A stretch of 64,000 nt of DNA from Albugo candida (Eukaryota; Oomycota; Peronosporomycetes; Albuginales; Albuginaceae). The stretch is from assembly GCA_905220665.1 (NCBI GenBank), contig CAJNAR010000154.1:186001-250000 (forward strand). The letters run 5' to 3'. Made by a program: the position numbers and the translations under genes. The notes under the pieces were generated by a model. The model did not search any database. It was given only the letters and a program-made list of their open reading frames with translations, and had not been told where the DNA came from. This document shows positions 23,831 through 38,000 of this stretch, piece after piece. How positions within the stretch are numbered: position 1 is the first letter of the stretch; the number at the start of each line of letters is the position of its first letter.

Positions 23831-25260
23831 GTGACCGAAGGTTTTTGGTCACGTCTACGCAATTACGTTTCAGACTCAACGGATGCAGCCAACTTGTTCT
23901 CCGCTACTCAATTCCAGAAAGAACCTTTTTCCCTCTCCACGACTTACCTTCCTTCAACTTTAACCACGCATCGCGAAAATGGCACTATAAAGAAAGCACT
24001 CATTCTAGCAAGGCAGTCATGCTGGAACTGAAGAAAATGGTAACTGACGCTAGAAGTTCTATTTCTCATTCTCAACATGGGCAACCGACTTGTCTTCAAC
24101 ATCAAGATTAGAGGCTTTGCCCCCTCGAACGACGACGATAATTAGAGGCTGCCATTCACGAAATAATAGCCTGGCTGACACGCATCAAATTCGCCCCTTT
24201 TCTGATCCATTGACGCGATAAACACTCCAGGCATACCCCTTCCCAGAAGACCAAACATGCCAGCCGTAAACACTTGCTTTCCACAGCGAACAAGTGGGCT
24301 GTTGGCCAGGGATATCCAAAGACTATTAAACGTTCGGTTACCCGGAAGCACACTTTTACAACGCACGAGTCAGCGTTCGAAGCAACTAATTTGCCGGGAG
24401 AAATTTCCTTCAAACTCTGTATGATGATCTCTGAGAGAGTGACTATGTGCACCATATGGAAGCAAATGAAGGCGGAAACACCACTGGTCTATTTTCCCGC
24501 ATACAGCTTGATGCTGGCGAACCAATACAATCAAGTTGTTGAGATGGATTGCACATAAAAAGCGAACTCTTACCGAATCCCGCTTCGGCATATCATCGGA
24601 ATGACCGCGTTCAGTACGTCGTTCACCGTAGATTTCTGCTCTCTGTCCGAAGAGAATGTAGAGAGTTAGGCGTGGGCAATGTCGAAATTGTCACCATTAT
24701 GGAAAAATAGATCTTCTTCAAACATAATCGTCACGGATCGGGAACTGTCCCTTACGGCTGCAATCGCACCCATTTTCTTGTCGTCCTCAGATCTCCTCTA
24801 CATTTTGCATGTCAAAAAACAATGTCGTTGTCAGTTGCAAGAATCAGTATATACACCAAAAAGATTTCGATGAGTTATGCAAGAGAGGGACTTCCTGGTG
24901 TCTTTCCGGACGGCGTAAGAATACGATGAGCAGCTTGCAAAGCTTTAGACACTCTGTCGGAGAAGTAAGAGGTACTCGCGTATAGGAAGACAACTAGTTC
25001 GTCTAAAAAACGAGTGGTGAACGCTTGGACTTCACGGCATCCACATGTTGGAAACAAGGCGTCTTGTTGGAGAAGCGAGGAGAAGATGCATCATTTGCTG
25101 AAACCAGAAAATATTCGCATCGTTATCCGAAGAAATTTCTTTGTCCGTGCAACAACTTCGTCCGTGAACCGGATACTATTCATCGGCAACAAGGATTCCT
25201 TGTGCACATGAGCTCGTGGCCATCCTTAAGAATCGAAATATAATGACCGTCTTCAACTTC
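23831..25260 (+). pseudogene. MULE-type transposase pseudogene (relic 1)
   Basis: The MULE transposase core is recognisable in broken frames: VVEMDCT, then KANSYRIPL, IIGMTAFSTSF and a following WAMSKL block at about 24540-24690 (first catalytic D in MDC). IIVTDREL...AI near 24726-24765 holds the second catalytic D, followed by LLYILHVKKQ (a degraded C-x-W-H block). Further on is VNAWTSRHPHVGN near 25014-25050. Stops between blocks make it dead. The typical C-terminal SWIM finger is not clear; a CHxCKCC-like scrap near 26040 may be a remnant. MULEs are cut-and-paste DNA transposons related to Mutator. Confidence 0.75.
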
Positions 25261-28200
25261 CGCACGCAATTGCACCTGGAATAGAACTGACGAGATGTAA
25301 GAGCCGTGAATGTTGTAAAATTCAATCCTTTTTGGTTCACTAACTTGTTATGAAAAAATCAATCAGACAGAGTAAAAGAATTTTGAAGACCAGTGAGAAT
25401 TGATTCGGGCGCGCATCAACATCCTCTCGGCAAACGAGCAAGAGAAGGCGATTTCGAATCATCGTAAAGTTGATCGATAGCCAGAGCGTTATTCTCCTGT
25501 CCAAACCGCCGTTTTTGAAATCACAACCCGCGGAAGACCGTTCGGCGCAAAAAATCTCACAAAGAGCAGTACGAAGCGACATGCATCCCGGTTCGAACAC
25601 GAGAAAGGTCAAGTAGGAAAAAGAAGATGCTGGGAACGTAAATTAATTGGCTAAACATACGTAGTTGCTCTTCAGGCGATCGTCATGGTAAGGAAAATCA
25701 AGAAACGGCATTCCATATCAAATCCATGCTAATCGGAAATGCTAGGTGCCACGGAATCGATGTCGGTTTGGGAACATTTCGAATTTGAAGCTATTGAGCG
25801 GGCATGAGTTTTGGCGTCGGAAAAAGACGTCTCACTGTGCAGTGGCATGTACAGTATAGTAATGTAGGTCTTGTGACTTAAAGGGATTTGATCTAACCTA
25901 AAAGGAGTGAACAGACCATTCCCTATTTTCTATTTTTCATTTATCCTTGTGTATATGATGTTATAACCGCGTTGAATGACTGTTACAGCAGCAGCTGGTG
26001 ATCGTGTGTTCATCACTGCCATCGCAAAATACGAGAAACAATGTCATTAGTGCAAATGCTGTCGCTATCACAAGCACTCGAATCAGAACTGGTCTTATCC
26101 CGTCTGCGTCAACATCAAGAAGATGTTGAAGAAGATACCTTCTGAACAGTTGGATTATGAGAACAAAATGAAATAAAATTATCGCTTAGTGGAAATGGAA
26201 GCGGATCCGATCTCAAGTTCCTCTAAAATCCAAGCATGATTCTTCTTTCAATTCGTATTTTATTGATCAGCTAGCATCTTCAGGAACGTGCATATAAATT
26301 AACTCTGAAGAAGGCGCTAAATATTATAAGAGTGTTGATCTTCAGTGGGCAGAGATAGAAATTGCTCAATCCCTTAAGGATTTCACATGTTCGATATCCT
26401 CGTATACGTAAGTATACTTTGTCCCATTTTTAGTATACGATTGAACATTCCTCAATTATTCGCCTTTCCCATTATTTCGAGACCTCAATGATGAGCGCAT
26501 CCATCTTTCACCACGAACGGATATATCGGATTTAGGATTATGTGTCTACTGTTAATGTTGTTCATCTGATTGTACCCCATATACACCACAACGGTACTTT
26601 GACAGAATGTTCCAGCAACCTGTTGCGAAAGCTAGCATGCTTTTTGACTCTTCCTTCTCTTCAGTTGGTCACCCTAGTGTTTCCCACTTCGCAGCTAAAG
26701 ATGCTAGATTTGCTTTTTATGCGTGTATAAAGACGGAAGCAAATGGAACATGAGAGGTCATTTTAATAATGACACTACATCGAGATCATTTGTGTTGTAT
26801 CACAGATTCGGTAAGGCATATCGATGACAGAAAGAAAAATAGAATATCACTAGATAGAAATCCCCTACTAGCATCCATTTGGCGAAACGCAACGACTCGC
26901 TCCTACTCTTGATGTAGTTTTGAAGCCTTTCCGTGAACGAACGCAGAACCTTTTCATCTGATTTATACCAAAGTGTTGAGTTTATTAAGTGTATTATTTG
27001 GTCCGCCTCCTAATGTAAACCAAATGGAAGTGGCAAAAGAGCTTCTAAAAAAATGACCAGTAAATTGTTATAACGCATACCCGAATTCATATTGCCATGA
27101 GCACCAAGCGTGGGTATCGCTCCTACTACGGAAGAATGGAATGGAGCCATTTTGAAGTTTATTACTTTGACGGAGGAAGCCAATTTATCAATCAAAGCAT
27201 CAGATTTGCATCGTACAATTTTTTCCATCGTCACATCATCATGCCAAAACAATCTTCTTCAGAGACTTGCTGAGTAACATATCATGGTCCTACACCATAA
27301 TTGTTTCATATCATCACATAGAAATTTTTATAGCAGAGCAAGTATACGCGATATGTCTACGAAAGCTTTTGCGCTTCGTAGGTAAGTATATTTGTACCTC
27401 TCTTTTTATTGTGAAAGATTTCTCAGTGTGCCTTACTGCCATCAATATGTGTTATCAAAATGCACTGATAACGTAACGCAAGATTTGAGATGCTATGATC
27501 TGCTCACGATTTTCATCGACTCGATGTTTCACATCAATATTGGCTGTATCATTTTACGTACAATTCCTTACATTTCTTCCTTGAACGCAGGAAGGATGTC
27601 GAATCACACATCCTATGAGAACCAATGTAACTCTTCTATCTTTACCGGTTGCTCACGCGAGTTTGTTTCTTCATACCGTTACTTATTTGCCATCACCTCG
27701 GATTCCACTCCGGTCTGTACGCAAAAAACCATCGACTGATTTCTTCTACATAATGAGCAAGATACAAAATACGAGATGAAGAGAGACATGAATAATGTCT
27801 AGGAAGACATTAAAGGCGTTTATTTGGTATGTCTAGACTAAGAAGGAATCGCGATAACAAATCAAACAGCGCGCGCGTAATGAATGATGGGTCAGGGAAT
27901 TTTGTGTAGCGTCGTTGCACCAAGAGTATAACCCTCTGTAATATGGAGTGCTCATTCAGGCTTTTTACTACGTGCGTCCAGAATGAGCGTGTACGCGTCA
28001 ATTATACTATCGTGTGATACATCTATGGAAAAGATGTTTTGCTGAACGAGTGATTCTACAGTAAATCTTCTCCCTTGATATTTCCTCACATTGCCATATC
28101 GACAGTTCCTAATATTTTCATTCCGTCTACTTCTTTCAATTGATTTTGATTCCGTCGCTGTATTGCTAGGAGGTATCTGTCCAAATGGAAATGACTCCTC

Positions 28201-29815
28201 GGGACCTTTTCCCATGTTGGCTTAACCCATTTTTCGTGTTCCTCGTCCGTGAACTGTTTACGTTAAAAGTTTTTTTCCGCGGAAAGAGAAAACAAGAGAA
28301 GGATTTAAGCAACGGCTGGCTGGAAATAACTGGATACAGGCAATCTATCTACTCGGAAGTTACAAGAAAGAAGCAATGCAATAGCGCTTCAACGAGTGGT
28401 TGATTTCCAAATCCAGACTAAAATCGACCGCATCGTCTTTGAATGTTCCTCTGTTGATGTTCGACTCCATTCCTCAAACTAAAGCTATAATGAAAAAAAA
28501 TTTTCGAATAGCTGTACTGGTTTTCTTATTTCCCATGAGATGTGGCTAAAGTGGTTTTAGTCACTGGTATATAATATACTGAGAATATTGTTCGTATCTT
28601 TTGGGCATAAAGGATAAAGAAAACCTTCCGCTGGGAAGAACCACAATGGAAAGTTTGTATACGGCATTCGTCCCCGAGAAGGGGAACAAACGATAGTTAT
28701 TTCATTGAATTCTTATAATCAAGGAGCGGATAATCCGTTCTGTACAGGTTTTTCTCTTCCAAAGCGGTATTAAATACTGACGATATGGTGAAGCTTCTTG
28801 GAGCAAATAAATCGCTTGATAAAGAAAACGGTATTGACGACTTCTTGGACTGATTACTTTTGGAAGCTCTGGGAAACATGCGAAAGTTGCTCTCGGAAAC
28901 TTCACTCAAATTCGCGTTTCAATGCTTTCGTACAATCTCAGTAAATATGTGTCGATAGACAATGCAGAACGAAAACTTGTCACTCATGCTCAGGAAACGG
29001 TGTGTAGCTTTGCAAGTTTCACAGTACAATTATTGAGTATGTAATTCTACCGTCTTGAAACAATTTCTAACATCGACTCATCAAAGCTTTCCTGAACTTG
29101 AAAATCTTAGCGGTTCACAGTCGGATCAATATCGGCCCTGACACATGGGTCCACGATATCATTTAATGTATTAAATCATAAAAACACACAATTGAAATAA
29201 ATGTATTCATTCTAGAACTTGTCATACATTAATCATGAGCTGACAATGTTGGACTAAAAAATGCTCTCTATGGACGGATTCCAATTTGCTTTTTTTATAT
29301 TTTCCAGGGCCGGTTGGTGTGACTATGAAGTGAATTGCGGATGAATTTCTTGCGAGTAATATGCTTGATTATAAGTACAGCTTCAGCTCTGGGCACTTCC
29401 AACTAATTATAACCCGATTTGAATCTAAAGTTCTTCCGTTATCTCCCGCACCAAAGACTCCCGCTGCCGAAACAACATAAGCGATACTTCACTATCCCCT
29501 ACCGGATATCTCTTTTCTTTAAGAGATGAAAATCTAGAAACAAGCTACGGTTTCGCTGTCGCGTTCGCTTGTACCTTTCCGACAATTTCTCCATGCGTCA
29601 GTAGTTCTGACCCATTTCCTCTAACCCATTAGCGCATTATTATCAAAATCATGCGTGGCGGCATCAAGTTCGTGTCAGCGGACTCTAGCTTTCTCTTGCG
29701 CCTGATTAATTATTTGCGCGTAGTATTGATTGGTAGGAATTTGAGCTGATCCAAACGAGCACAGCCAATCAATGTGCATCCTTTGGCTGATTAACAACAA
29801 AAGTTTTAGAAAGAA
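25261..29815. other. Stretch without a recognisable gene
   Basis: About 4.5 kb with only short frames. On the minus strand, 28215 down to 27810 has two partly overlapping frames (87 and 63 codons) that could be one frame-shifted pseudogene, but I recognise no motif. Frames at 27392-27739 (+) and 28185-28403 (+) are likewise unassigned. Confidence 0.4.
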
Positions 29816-31889
29816 ATGCAATTACAATGCTCATTTTGGGTCTTTTTTCTTGTATTGCTGCCTGAAAAAGCAAACGGAAAATATCCAGGAGATTGGGAAG
29901 CAGCTGCTTCTATAGTTGGACTTCTTCAAGTGCTTGACAAAGACGTCATGAGCTGTCATTCATGTCTACTTAAGATCGTTGGTGTCGAGCGAGTTCTTTT
30001 AGTGGCGAATGAAGCACCAACTCTTACATATCTTATTAAAGGTCCCATCACGACACTTGACGCTTTCATTATACGTTGCAATACCAAAAGGCTCTGTATT
30101 CTGCAAAATAATATCAAATTGTTTACGTCCTATTCAATGCCCTTATCAAAAATTTCGGTTCTCGAAAATAGCGTATCCAATTTGCATTCCAAGTAAATAA
30201 TGCGTTGATGCACTCATCATACGACAAGACAAAGGAAGGAAAAATTGGTCATTTTGACTACAGTAGGCGATACAAGAGTTTTTTTACGATGAAATTCAAT
30301 TTGTACATCCAATATCAAACAGACAGCGAAGCGGTGATATCCGACAGATCGAAATGCAGAAACTTTTGCGCCCAAAGTACGTGTCTGACACAAAGCCATG
30401 GATCAAAATGAGTGGCACACAGAGAGAAGCAGAAGAAGATAAGATAGTTTTTCAGAAAGCTATAAGTTGCTTTTTTCATCCTAAAACAGCTACCTCCCAA
30501 TGCGAAAAATGCTTGGCACTCCATAGTTCATCGTTCGCAGTTCGCTCATACATTGTGAAAACTACGCGGGTGAGGTTTCGCACGATATATGTCTTCTCCA
30601 CGGACTACAACAAGATATCATAAAGCGGAATTGCAATAAAGCGATTTGTGGAGTGATGGAATCTCTATCTGCAGCCGCTTGTAAGAACCTTGACGGCATT
30701 TTTCCAAACGACAAAAGAATATCTCATAAAGCTGTCAAATTTGCTAAGGAATACGGCAAAGAAGCTAATCCAACAGCAAATGGCATGAATCGAATGAATT
30801 TAGATATTCGTGGCATGATCTCATCCGAATCCAATTTTCAGTTGGGATTGCTTATATCAGGGCATGAAGTCAAAAGTGTAGCGAAAAAGAAGACCACGAC
30901 TAACAAGAATCCTTTGCAGAAGATTCAAGAAATATTGTTTTTGGAAGAGTTTCTAAGCACTAAACGATGGTGCTGTGCATGCTTAAGCATATCTCAGACC
31001 AGACGCGCTGAAGTTCTGAAATGCATTGCAAAGAAACGGTTCTTCCTAGTGACTAGTGCGTCTATGACAAAGCTTATAATCCTGTTCGACTCTAACGTGA
31101 TAGAAGACTCTATTTTAAGGGACTGCAACGAAAAAATTCACTTTCATTACAAAGACTCCCGCGATGATGATTATCGAAAGCAGCACATCACCAACCCGGT
31201 TGTCTATCAAGAATTATCGATGTTTGAGAATGTGATTTCAGAGAAGAAACCCTGTTTATTCACTCGACACAAACTCCAGCTTCGAAACCTGTGGCGACTG
31301 CATGAATTCGTTCTTTCACGCGGTCACGAGTGGAGCAGAAAAGACACTCGAGAGCAACTCATATTTGTGGTGGACTCACAAGGGACAGAAGACCTGGGAG
31401 ACGGTACATCATATACTGAAAAACTGTGTTGTCAGAAACCGATGCAGTAGTATTCGTCTACTTTCCGAAATGATCTGCTCGGAACATGAGCAATATTGGG
31501 GAGAAATGAAGCAAAGTGTTGTGAAAAATACGGATCAAATGATTCCGTTCAATTCTCTGACGTCTCGGTTATGGCCTCCAACTCGTGATGCTTCTGGTAA
31601 TTTTGATAATCGGGCGACTCTGATGGTCACATTCGAAGCTATCCATACCGAAAGGTGCGTAACGTGCATGATACGTCGGACTGAGGTATACTTTTTTTAC
31701 GCTCCTGTGGACGACCGATTTGGATACTTGTGGATGACACAAAGTCATACTCAGATACTTCAGCGTTGCATCGCAAAAGACCACTGCATAAACATATGGT
31801 ATCAGAAGGCAAGGAAAGAGCTCACTATTCGCGAAGGTATGCGACCCTGGAGTAATGCTGAACTTCAACTCCTCTTTTCGATGCATTAA
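29816..31889 (+). pseudogene. CCG-family secreted protein pseudogene (copy C)
   Basis: This is a more diverged paralogue of the intact CCG gene. It starts with a plausible signal peptide (MQLQCSFWVFFLVLLPEKANG), then the CX2CX5G motif CHSCLLKIVG. The frame is lost near 30195, again before and after 30620, and once more near 31285, where CGDC is read only in the second frame. The second cysteine module (CEKCLALH), third (CCAC...), fourth (CGDC) and fifth (CVTC, then FGYLWMTQ) are all still visible in order. It ends with RPWSNAEL. Fragment B at 15964 and its flank derive from the same duplication as this copy. Confidence 0.85.
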
Positions 31890-32254
31890 TCACGGAAAGA
31901 GATTTATCAACTGCATACGTCGATAAATCAATAAAAAAGCATTGTGTTTGATCCTTTAATAAAAATATCGCCAATGCTTTCAAAACGAAGAAGGCTCTAT
32001 AGCAGGTGAATTAGCACTTGATTAAGCGGTTTTAATTTCTTCGTGCAAAGGTTTACAATCCTTGAGCTAAGGATACAAAATAAACAGTTTTCACGTTCGA
32101 AAACATCTCTCTTCAATGAGTGATCATCTTGTATCTACTGAAGCAATTACATCAATTCACCGATGCTATGGAATAACGTCCATGTTTCGCCCTTTGAGGT
32201 CTCTATCTTAGCTGTAAGGAAGGATTCGATTTTCTACTGACTAAGTTGTGTCTA
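31890..32254 (+). repeat. Segmental duplication flank (matches 16441-16984)
   Basis: This is the 3' flank of CCG copy C and shares GCAATTACATCAATTCACCG and neighbouring blocks with the flank of copy B. It ends in the left target-site duplication of the LINE. Confidence 0.7.
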
Positions 32255-32307
32255 ACTTCTGAATTTGCCGGCTATAGCGCACTTGTACCCTGCACACGGA
32301 GACGAAG

Positions 32308-34990
32308 ACGATGAATACTGTCGACATCTCCAGCTTACTTATTGTTACATCGCCTGATGCGGGTAGTACGTCTAGATGTAACTTGTCCGCTACGGGCACG
32401 TTGCCGACGGAAAGTACATCGACGGGGACACCTATACCTTTGTCAAAGATTTCATTACACTGTTTATCTGGTTCTTTAACTACCTTCCTTATCATATCAT
32501 GAGCCCCTGACCGTGTGAATATCACTTAAGTCTGACTTCAAACGTAGGGAGGCAGATATTTTCCAAGCTTATTGCTTGGGTGGGCTCAAACCGCTGCGCA
32601 CACTACCGGGGATCGAACTATCGACTTCCGGTAGGGGGTCCGTGCGCTCAAGTGCTCAATCGACTGAGCTGGGTACGGACCCACCGGGGACACCTATACC
32701 GTCGGACTCTGCCACGTCTGCTGGGGCTATTCGCCAATCAGAGATGATTGCGACGCGTCCTTCTCCCAATTCAATTTCTACCAATCAAACGGTACCAGTG
32801 GAGATGGGTGACGCGTTGCCGTCAGCATCTTTGAAACCGGTTGAGCCTGTGACGGGAACCGGTAATCCGCCATTCCTTGCTGATATTTTGAAAGGTCACG
32901 AAGAGCTCCAAAAAGATTAAGCTCGGACAACGGCCCAATTCGAGGTCGAAATGCTGCAACCGTTGATGGCGGATCTTCGTGCTATCGAACAACTCTTTGA
33001 GGGCGGATGAACGAGTTGGAAGGATTTGTCTGCTAGCTTGGAAACAGCGAAACCGTTTTTGATACCCGTGTCCAAGTACGCAATCACCTTTGAAACGGCT
33101 CAAGCTCTGGTTTGGACACCACCGGCTCAAATGCTACGTTCCTTTGTTCAGGATCACGGCCATGGGATCCTCGAAAGACTCTGAAGAAAAGAAAATTGGC
33201 CATTTGGAAAAGTTACCGGGGGGTAATTTGCGGGTTTTGGTCACTAGTGAAGAAGTGTGTCAGAAGTTGGCACACGAAAAGGTTACAATACTGGGTAACC
33301 AGTATTTATTCCGAGATACGATATTCTCGGGTCGCGTTATTTCCTGGACATTTCGGCATTGGACCGGAAATGTGTCCATCAAGCATCGCATCAGCGTTGT
33401 ATTCGTTAGGATGCGACATCCTCTCTGCTCATTATCGTGAACCAGTGGCTTCACAGAGCATAGAGATGCTCCCCTGGAGAGTATATTTTCACTCCACATC
33501 CTGCCCTGTACCGCTTGTCGTATCGGACACAGTCTGCGAGCAGACCAGCAACGAAGGTATATACTATCTTGCTCGTGGAAAAGGAGCTCCACTTCCTGTT
33601 GAGCGGTTAAGGATGGGTCAGCGTAGTCCACACTGCTTTGTGCTACCGGTGAAAAATCCCAAACCGCCTTAGCTACCAAAACCTAACCCAATTTCAGCAA
33701 CTGCGAGATACTCGGAACGCCCAAAAATCACAGTTCTCAACCCCGACAAGTCTGCTCCAGGTGATAAACGAGCTTTTTCGCGGGATTAAAAAGATTCTTC
33801 TCGTTCAAAAAGCGTTTTTGAAGATACTAATCAGCCACCGAAGGCTTCCACGGAACACGAATCACCTCTTTCAAAGAAGGAGGACTCTTCTCCGAGCATA
33901 AACACTACAAAGCCATCAATTCTCACCCCAGAGTCGAAAGTTCCTAACGATACCTGGACATTACCCCGTCCTAGCAATAACCGTAATCGCTATCTTGACA
34001 GCTTTACCAGTCTCGTCAGTAAAGCTCGTTCAAAAACGCTCGAGAGATTATGAACCAGTAACTACTTTGTCGTCCTCGGTTCAGTCGACGTCGAGTACTC
34101 GAAAATCGATGTTACGACGAGTTTGGATTTTGGTAGACGCTACCAGATCATTCCTTCGAAAGTAGTGGCCAGCAGACATTTCGCTTATTCCAAAGAAGCC
34201 GCCCAATTTTACAAGAGAAACCACATGCGCATCGTGAAAGGTAATCGTCCAGCGCGTGTCGGTGAAGTGGTCGATACTCTTATGGGCGATGTGAAAAGGT
34301 CAATGGCCCTTACAAAAGTGGACAAACTCGTAATAGAGGATATTAAGATACCGAAGGGTGATAAGCATGTTAGCTACACCTGCAACGGCGATGGATTAGT
34401 TCAATTCACACTGACCCATCCGATAGCACTTCATGGAGTTCTGAACCGACGGTTGCGGGATGAGCATCATCATTTGTCCTAATTGGTGCACGTTCACACC
34501 ATTGATCGTGTTCTTGCGGCTCCAGAACCCACTTCGGACACCATGTTCGTCAAGAGATGGTCAAAACAAATAGTTGAAAAAGTTTCAGTGAAGTGCCAAG
34601 ACTTGTTCGCATCGGTGGCATCTGGTGGAAAGCGTCACCGATAGTCAAATAATTAAGTCGAGAGACAAAAGCGCTTGCACTTTCTGAGCTGATGTTGATG
34701 TGCAAGCACCGGCGATTCGCCACAGTGATCAATGGATTCAGTACATCACTGGTAAGCCTGGGATCTGGATCCCAGCCCACTACTATCGTCTACTTCACAC
34801 AAACGTGTTGTTACAGCTCTTGCCGTCTCCACTTGGCTCCCTTTTCCTAAGCGAGTGGTTTGACGCGCAATGGGACAGTTCATTAGTGGATGACTTGGAA
34901 GTTCTCCAATTGTCGACCAACTATTATCCCGAACATGCAGCTATACTACAGCTGCAGCAGGTAGATGGCGTACCGACTATTATACCTGTA
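32308..34990 (+). pseudogene. LINE ORF1 pseudogene
   Basis: This is the region ahead of the endonuclease. It encodes a proline/serine/threonine-rich start, then a segment (LADILKGHEELQKD, followed by a stop) that matches the second LINE copy near 60400. A conserved block GNLRVLVTSEEVCQKL (about 33223) is shared with the scrap at 11.36 kb. A later block RRYQIIPSKVVAS...EAAQFYKRN at 34132-34225 is shared with the copy at about 60977-61070. By position it should be the RNA-binding ORF1, but no zinc knuckle or RRM could be identified. It is interrupted by the SINE at 32439 and by several stops. Confidence 0.65.
32439..32684 (-). mobile_element. tRNA-derived SINE, copy 2, nested in LINE ORF1
   Basis: The reverse complement matches SINE copy 1 along its length, including the B-box AGTTCGATCCC and the A-box region. 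A perfect 16-bp target duplication, CGGGGACACCTATACC, lies at 32423-32438 and 32685-32700. The insertion therefore postdates the LINE. Confidence 0.9.
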
Positions 34991-35000
34991 GCACCCTCTT

Positions 35001-38000
35001 TTGATTGTTAAGGGTAGATTGTTCGATCAGACCTCATGGAACAATAAGACCATTCTTTTTGTCAACACGAACGGCATCAAACACAATGGTCACCGTTTTA
35101 TAGAACACATACTTTCGAAACACGCCATCTATTGTGTCGAAGAAACTCATTTCCGCGATAGCCATCAACACCTGGATACTTTTCGGTTTCACTTGTATTC
35201 AACATTCACGCATCATCTTTTTGTCAGTGATTCAAATAGTCTTCACTCTCATCCTGTTCGGGAACGAGTCAACCGGGTTATGACAATTATTCGCCACGAT
35301 TTTCCCGTTTCAGAATCTGCACAAGCTCTTACCACTGTCTCCGTACCCGACCGATTCTTGGTTGTGCGTTTAGTGATTTTTTATATATACATAACGTTTA
35401 TGCTCCGGTGAATCCAGCGGAACGAAAACTATTTTTCGATCAACTTCGAACGGATTCTTGTGACCACAACGCAACTCACATCGTTTGTGGCGATCTGAAC
35501 ACAGCGTTGTGTCTCAGCTTGGATTGTTCCAGTGGTTTATAAAGACACGAGACCAGTGGACTCTCGTGTTTGGAGTGGCTTTCCAAATTCGATTTTTTGG
35601 ATGCTTAGCGTCAGCATCATCCTGAAGCACGTATCTTTACAACCAAGAAAAAACTGACTAGATTACATCCTATTGCAAGAGTCTCTAATCCAGTCAGTTT
35701 ACAAAGAGTCCAGCTACATTTCCCTCCCTCATGCGAGTGATCATTTGGGTCATGTTGTGTATTTCGCAAATCTATGCCAGCTCCAAGGTCGTGGTTACTG
35801 GAAATTTCCTTTATCATTAGACGACTATCCCGTAATCAAAGCAGCGATCGGGGAGGAGGCGGATCGTATCCTACAAAAGCTTCTTATTTCCTCCAATCCT
35901 GTGACTGACTGGGAGAATTGGAAGAAGCAAATAAAACAAACTACTACAACAAGTTCAAAAGAAAATTCGTCGCAAGAAGATTTAGACGTCACACACTCTC
36001 GTGCTGCTCTGGACGAAGCTACAGCTTCAATCGCTAAACAACGAAGAACAAGAAAAAAGGTGTACGCGGAAGCTGTTCGCTCTTATCATGCACGTGTCAA
36101 GAGTTCGTCCAAGTATAATCAAGATTCCATTCTCAATTATCACATGAAGAATATGGAGAAATCATCTCGCCATTTCTTTCGACCAGTGGGCTCAACATGT
36201 TATCGTGTACCTTTGGAGGAAGTGCTACTGCCTACTGGACAAGTTTCTACGACTCCTATTGATATCACTCTTCAGTTCACAGATTACTGGGGTGGTATCA
36301 TGGGAAATCCACAAAATTCAGCTTGACATCCTTTGCGCCCATGTGCGACACAGCAACAAAAATTACTTAAATCCAACACAAGAATATTATGCAGCTTGGT
36401 GAATCCTTCTGGTCCGCTCCTTTAACAACACGGGAGATGGAAGAAGCATTTAATCACATGCGTTTATATTCAGCACCTGGAATGGACGGATTACCCGCAG
36501 CATTCTACTAACTCGCTCCGAGTATTTTTGTTGAATGTCTAAAAATTGTATTCGAACATCTACTTAGTCGAGGCTCTTTACTGCGTTCTCATCGTGGTTC
36601 AGCAATCACGTTGCTATACAAAAAAAGATCCCGTGCCGATCCTGGCAACTACCGTCTTATTGCCCTGATATGCGTGGATGTGAAAGTGCTGTCGACGGTA
36701 CTTGCGTACCGACTTCAGTAGGTGCTTCCAAAATTGATCCACGAAAATCAAAAAGCATTTCAGCGAGGACGTTCCACCCATCATCACATTCGGTATATGA
36801 GTGATCAGCAGGATCAAGTCAATCATCGTGATGAAGAAGCATACGCAACATTTCTCGATTTTGAAAACGCGTACGATCGAGTGGATTGGTCGTACATGTT
36901 TGTGGTTTATCGAAAAGAATGGTGGAAATTCGTCCGTCCAGTGGACAAAGCTTCTGTACAACAACACGAATGTATCGTTGTTGTTGAAGGGAATGCTTTT
37001 ACCAAAAATCACTCCGTCGAGGGGAGTGAAAGAAGGTGATCCACTCTCCGCATTGCTCTTTCTCATGACGGTTGAGCCTTTGGGAAAATTTGTTGAGGGG
37101 GAATGAAAGACCCGGGGTGTTCATCACTCTAACGGATACAGCAACGCGTTTATTTTTTTCGGACGACTCGACCTTAATATCGTCTTCGCTCAGTGGAGTG
37201 AAGGCGCAGCTCGAGATATTACAGAAGTACTGCGATGGTTCAGGAGAAAAGCTTTTTAACTTGTCCAAGTCCAATTTTCTCCTCCTGAATCGACACCAAA
37301 TATGTCCACCGTTCGCACAAGTGAAAGTACTCTCACCGAGCGAGTCGGTGAAATACTTGGGAGCTCCATTCAGTCAATCACCCGTTGGTGATTGAATTTT
37401 TAGAAGATCGCTTTTATGGTGGATTCCGTCAGTGGTTTCGTCGCGCCAATACAGTTGGGGGAAGACTAATGGTGGCACAAACTATGTTTTATCACGTTTA
37501 TGGCATTCTATAACTCATTTGAACATTCCGCAATATTTTTGGCAGTCGATGGTTACTCGGTTTGTTTTGAGTCGGAAGTATGAGCGAGATTGAACGCACG
37601 TTCAGCTGATAAAGTCGGCATTCTTGTTCCTACCTCACTCAAAGGGTGGATTACACGCTCTTTTTATTGCAGCACAACTGAAGAAACAACGATTTCAGTT
37701 CATACAACAATTTTTATCGTATTCTAGTATATCTTCACCTAGAAACTGGACACTTCCTGGATTGGAGATCACACGATGCATTAAATCCGACTTTGGGCCG
37801 TATTGATCACTCGATATCCTCACGATATCACCACATCGACATAGCCCTAGGGTGCATTGGAATATAGCGTCACCATGGTGGAAGCAGACATGTATTTGGT
37901 TCCGCCAAAGTGAGTGGTGTCTTACCAGCAACTATCTATCACAGCAAGAGAGATTCATCACGCTGTTGGATGCTCCCCTACGGGTTCATATCGACCCTCG

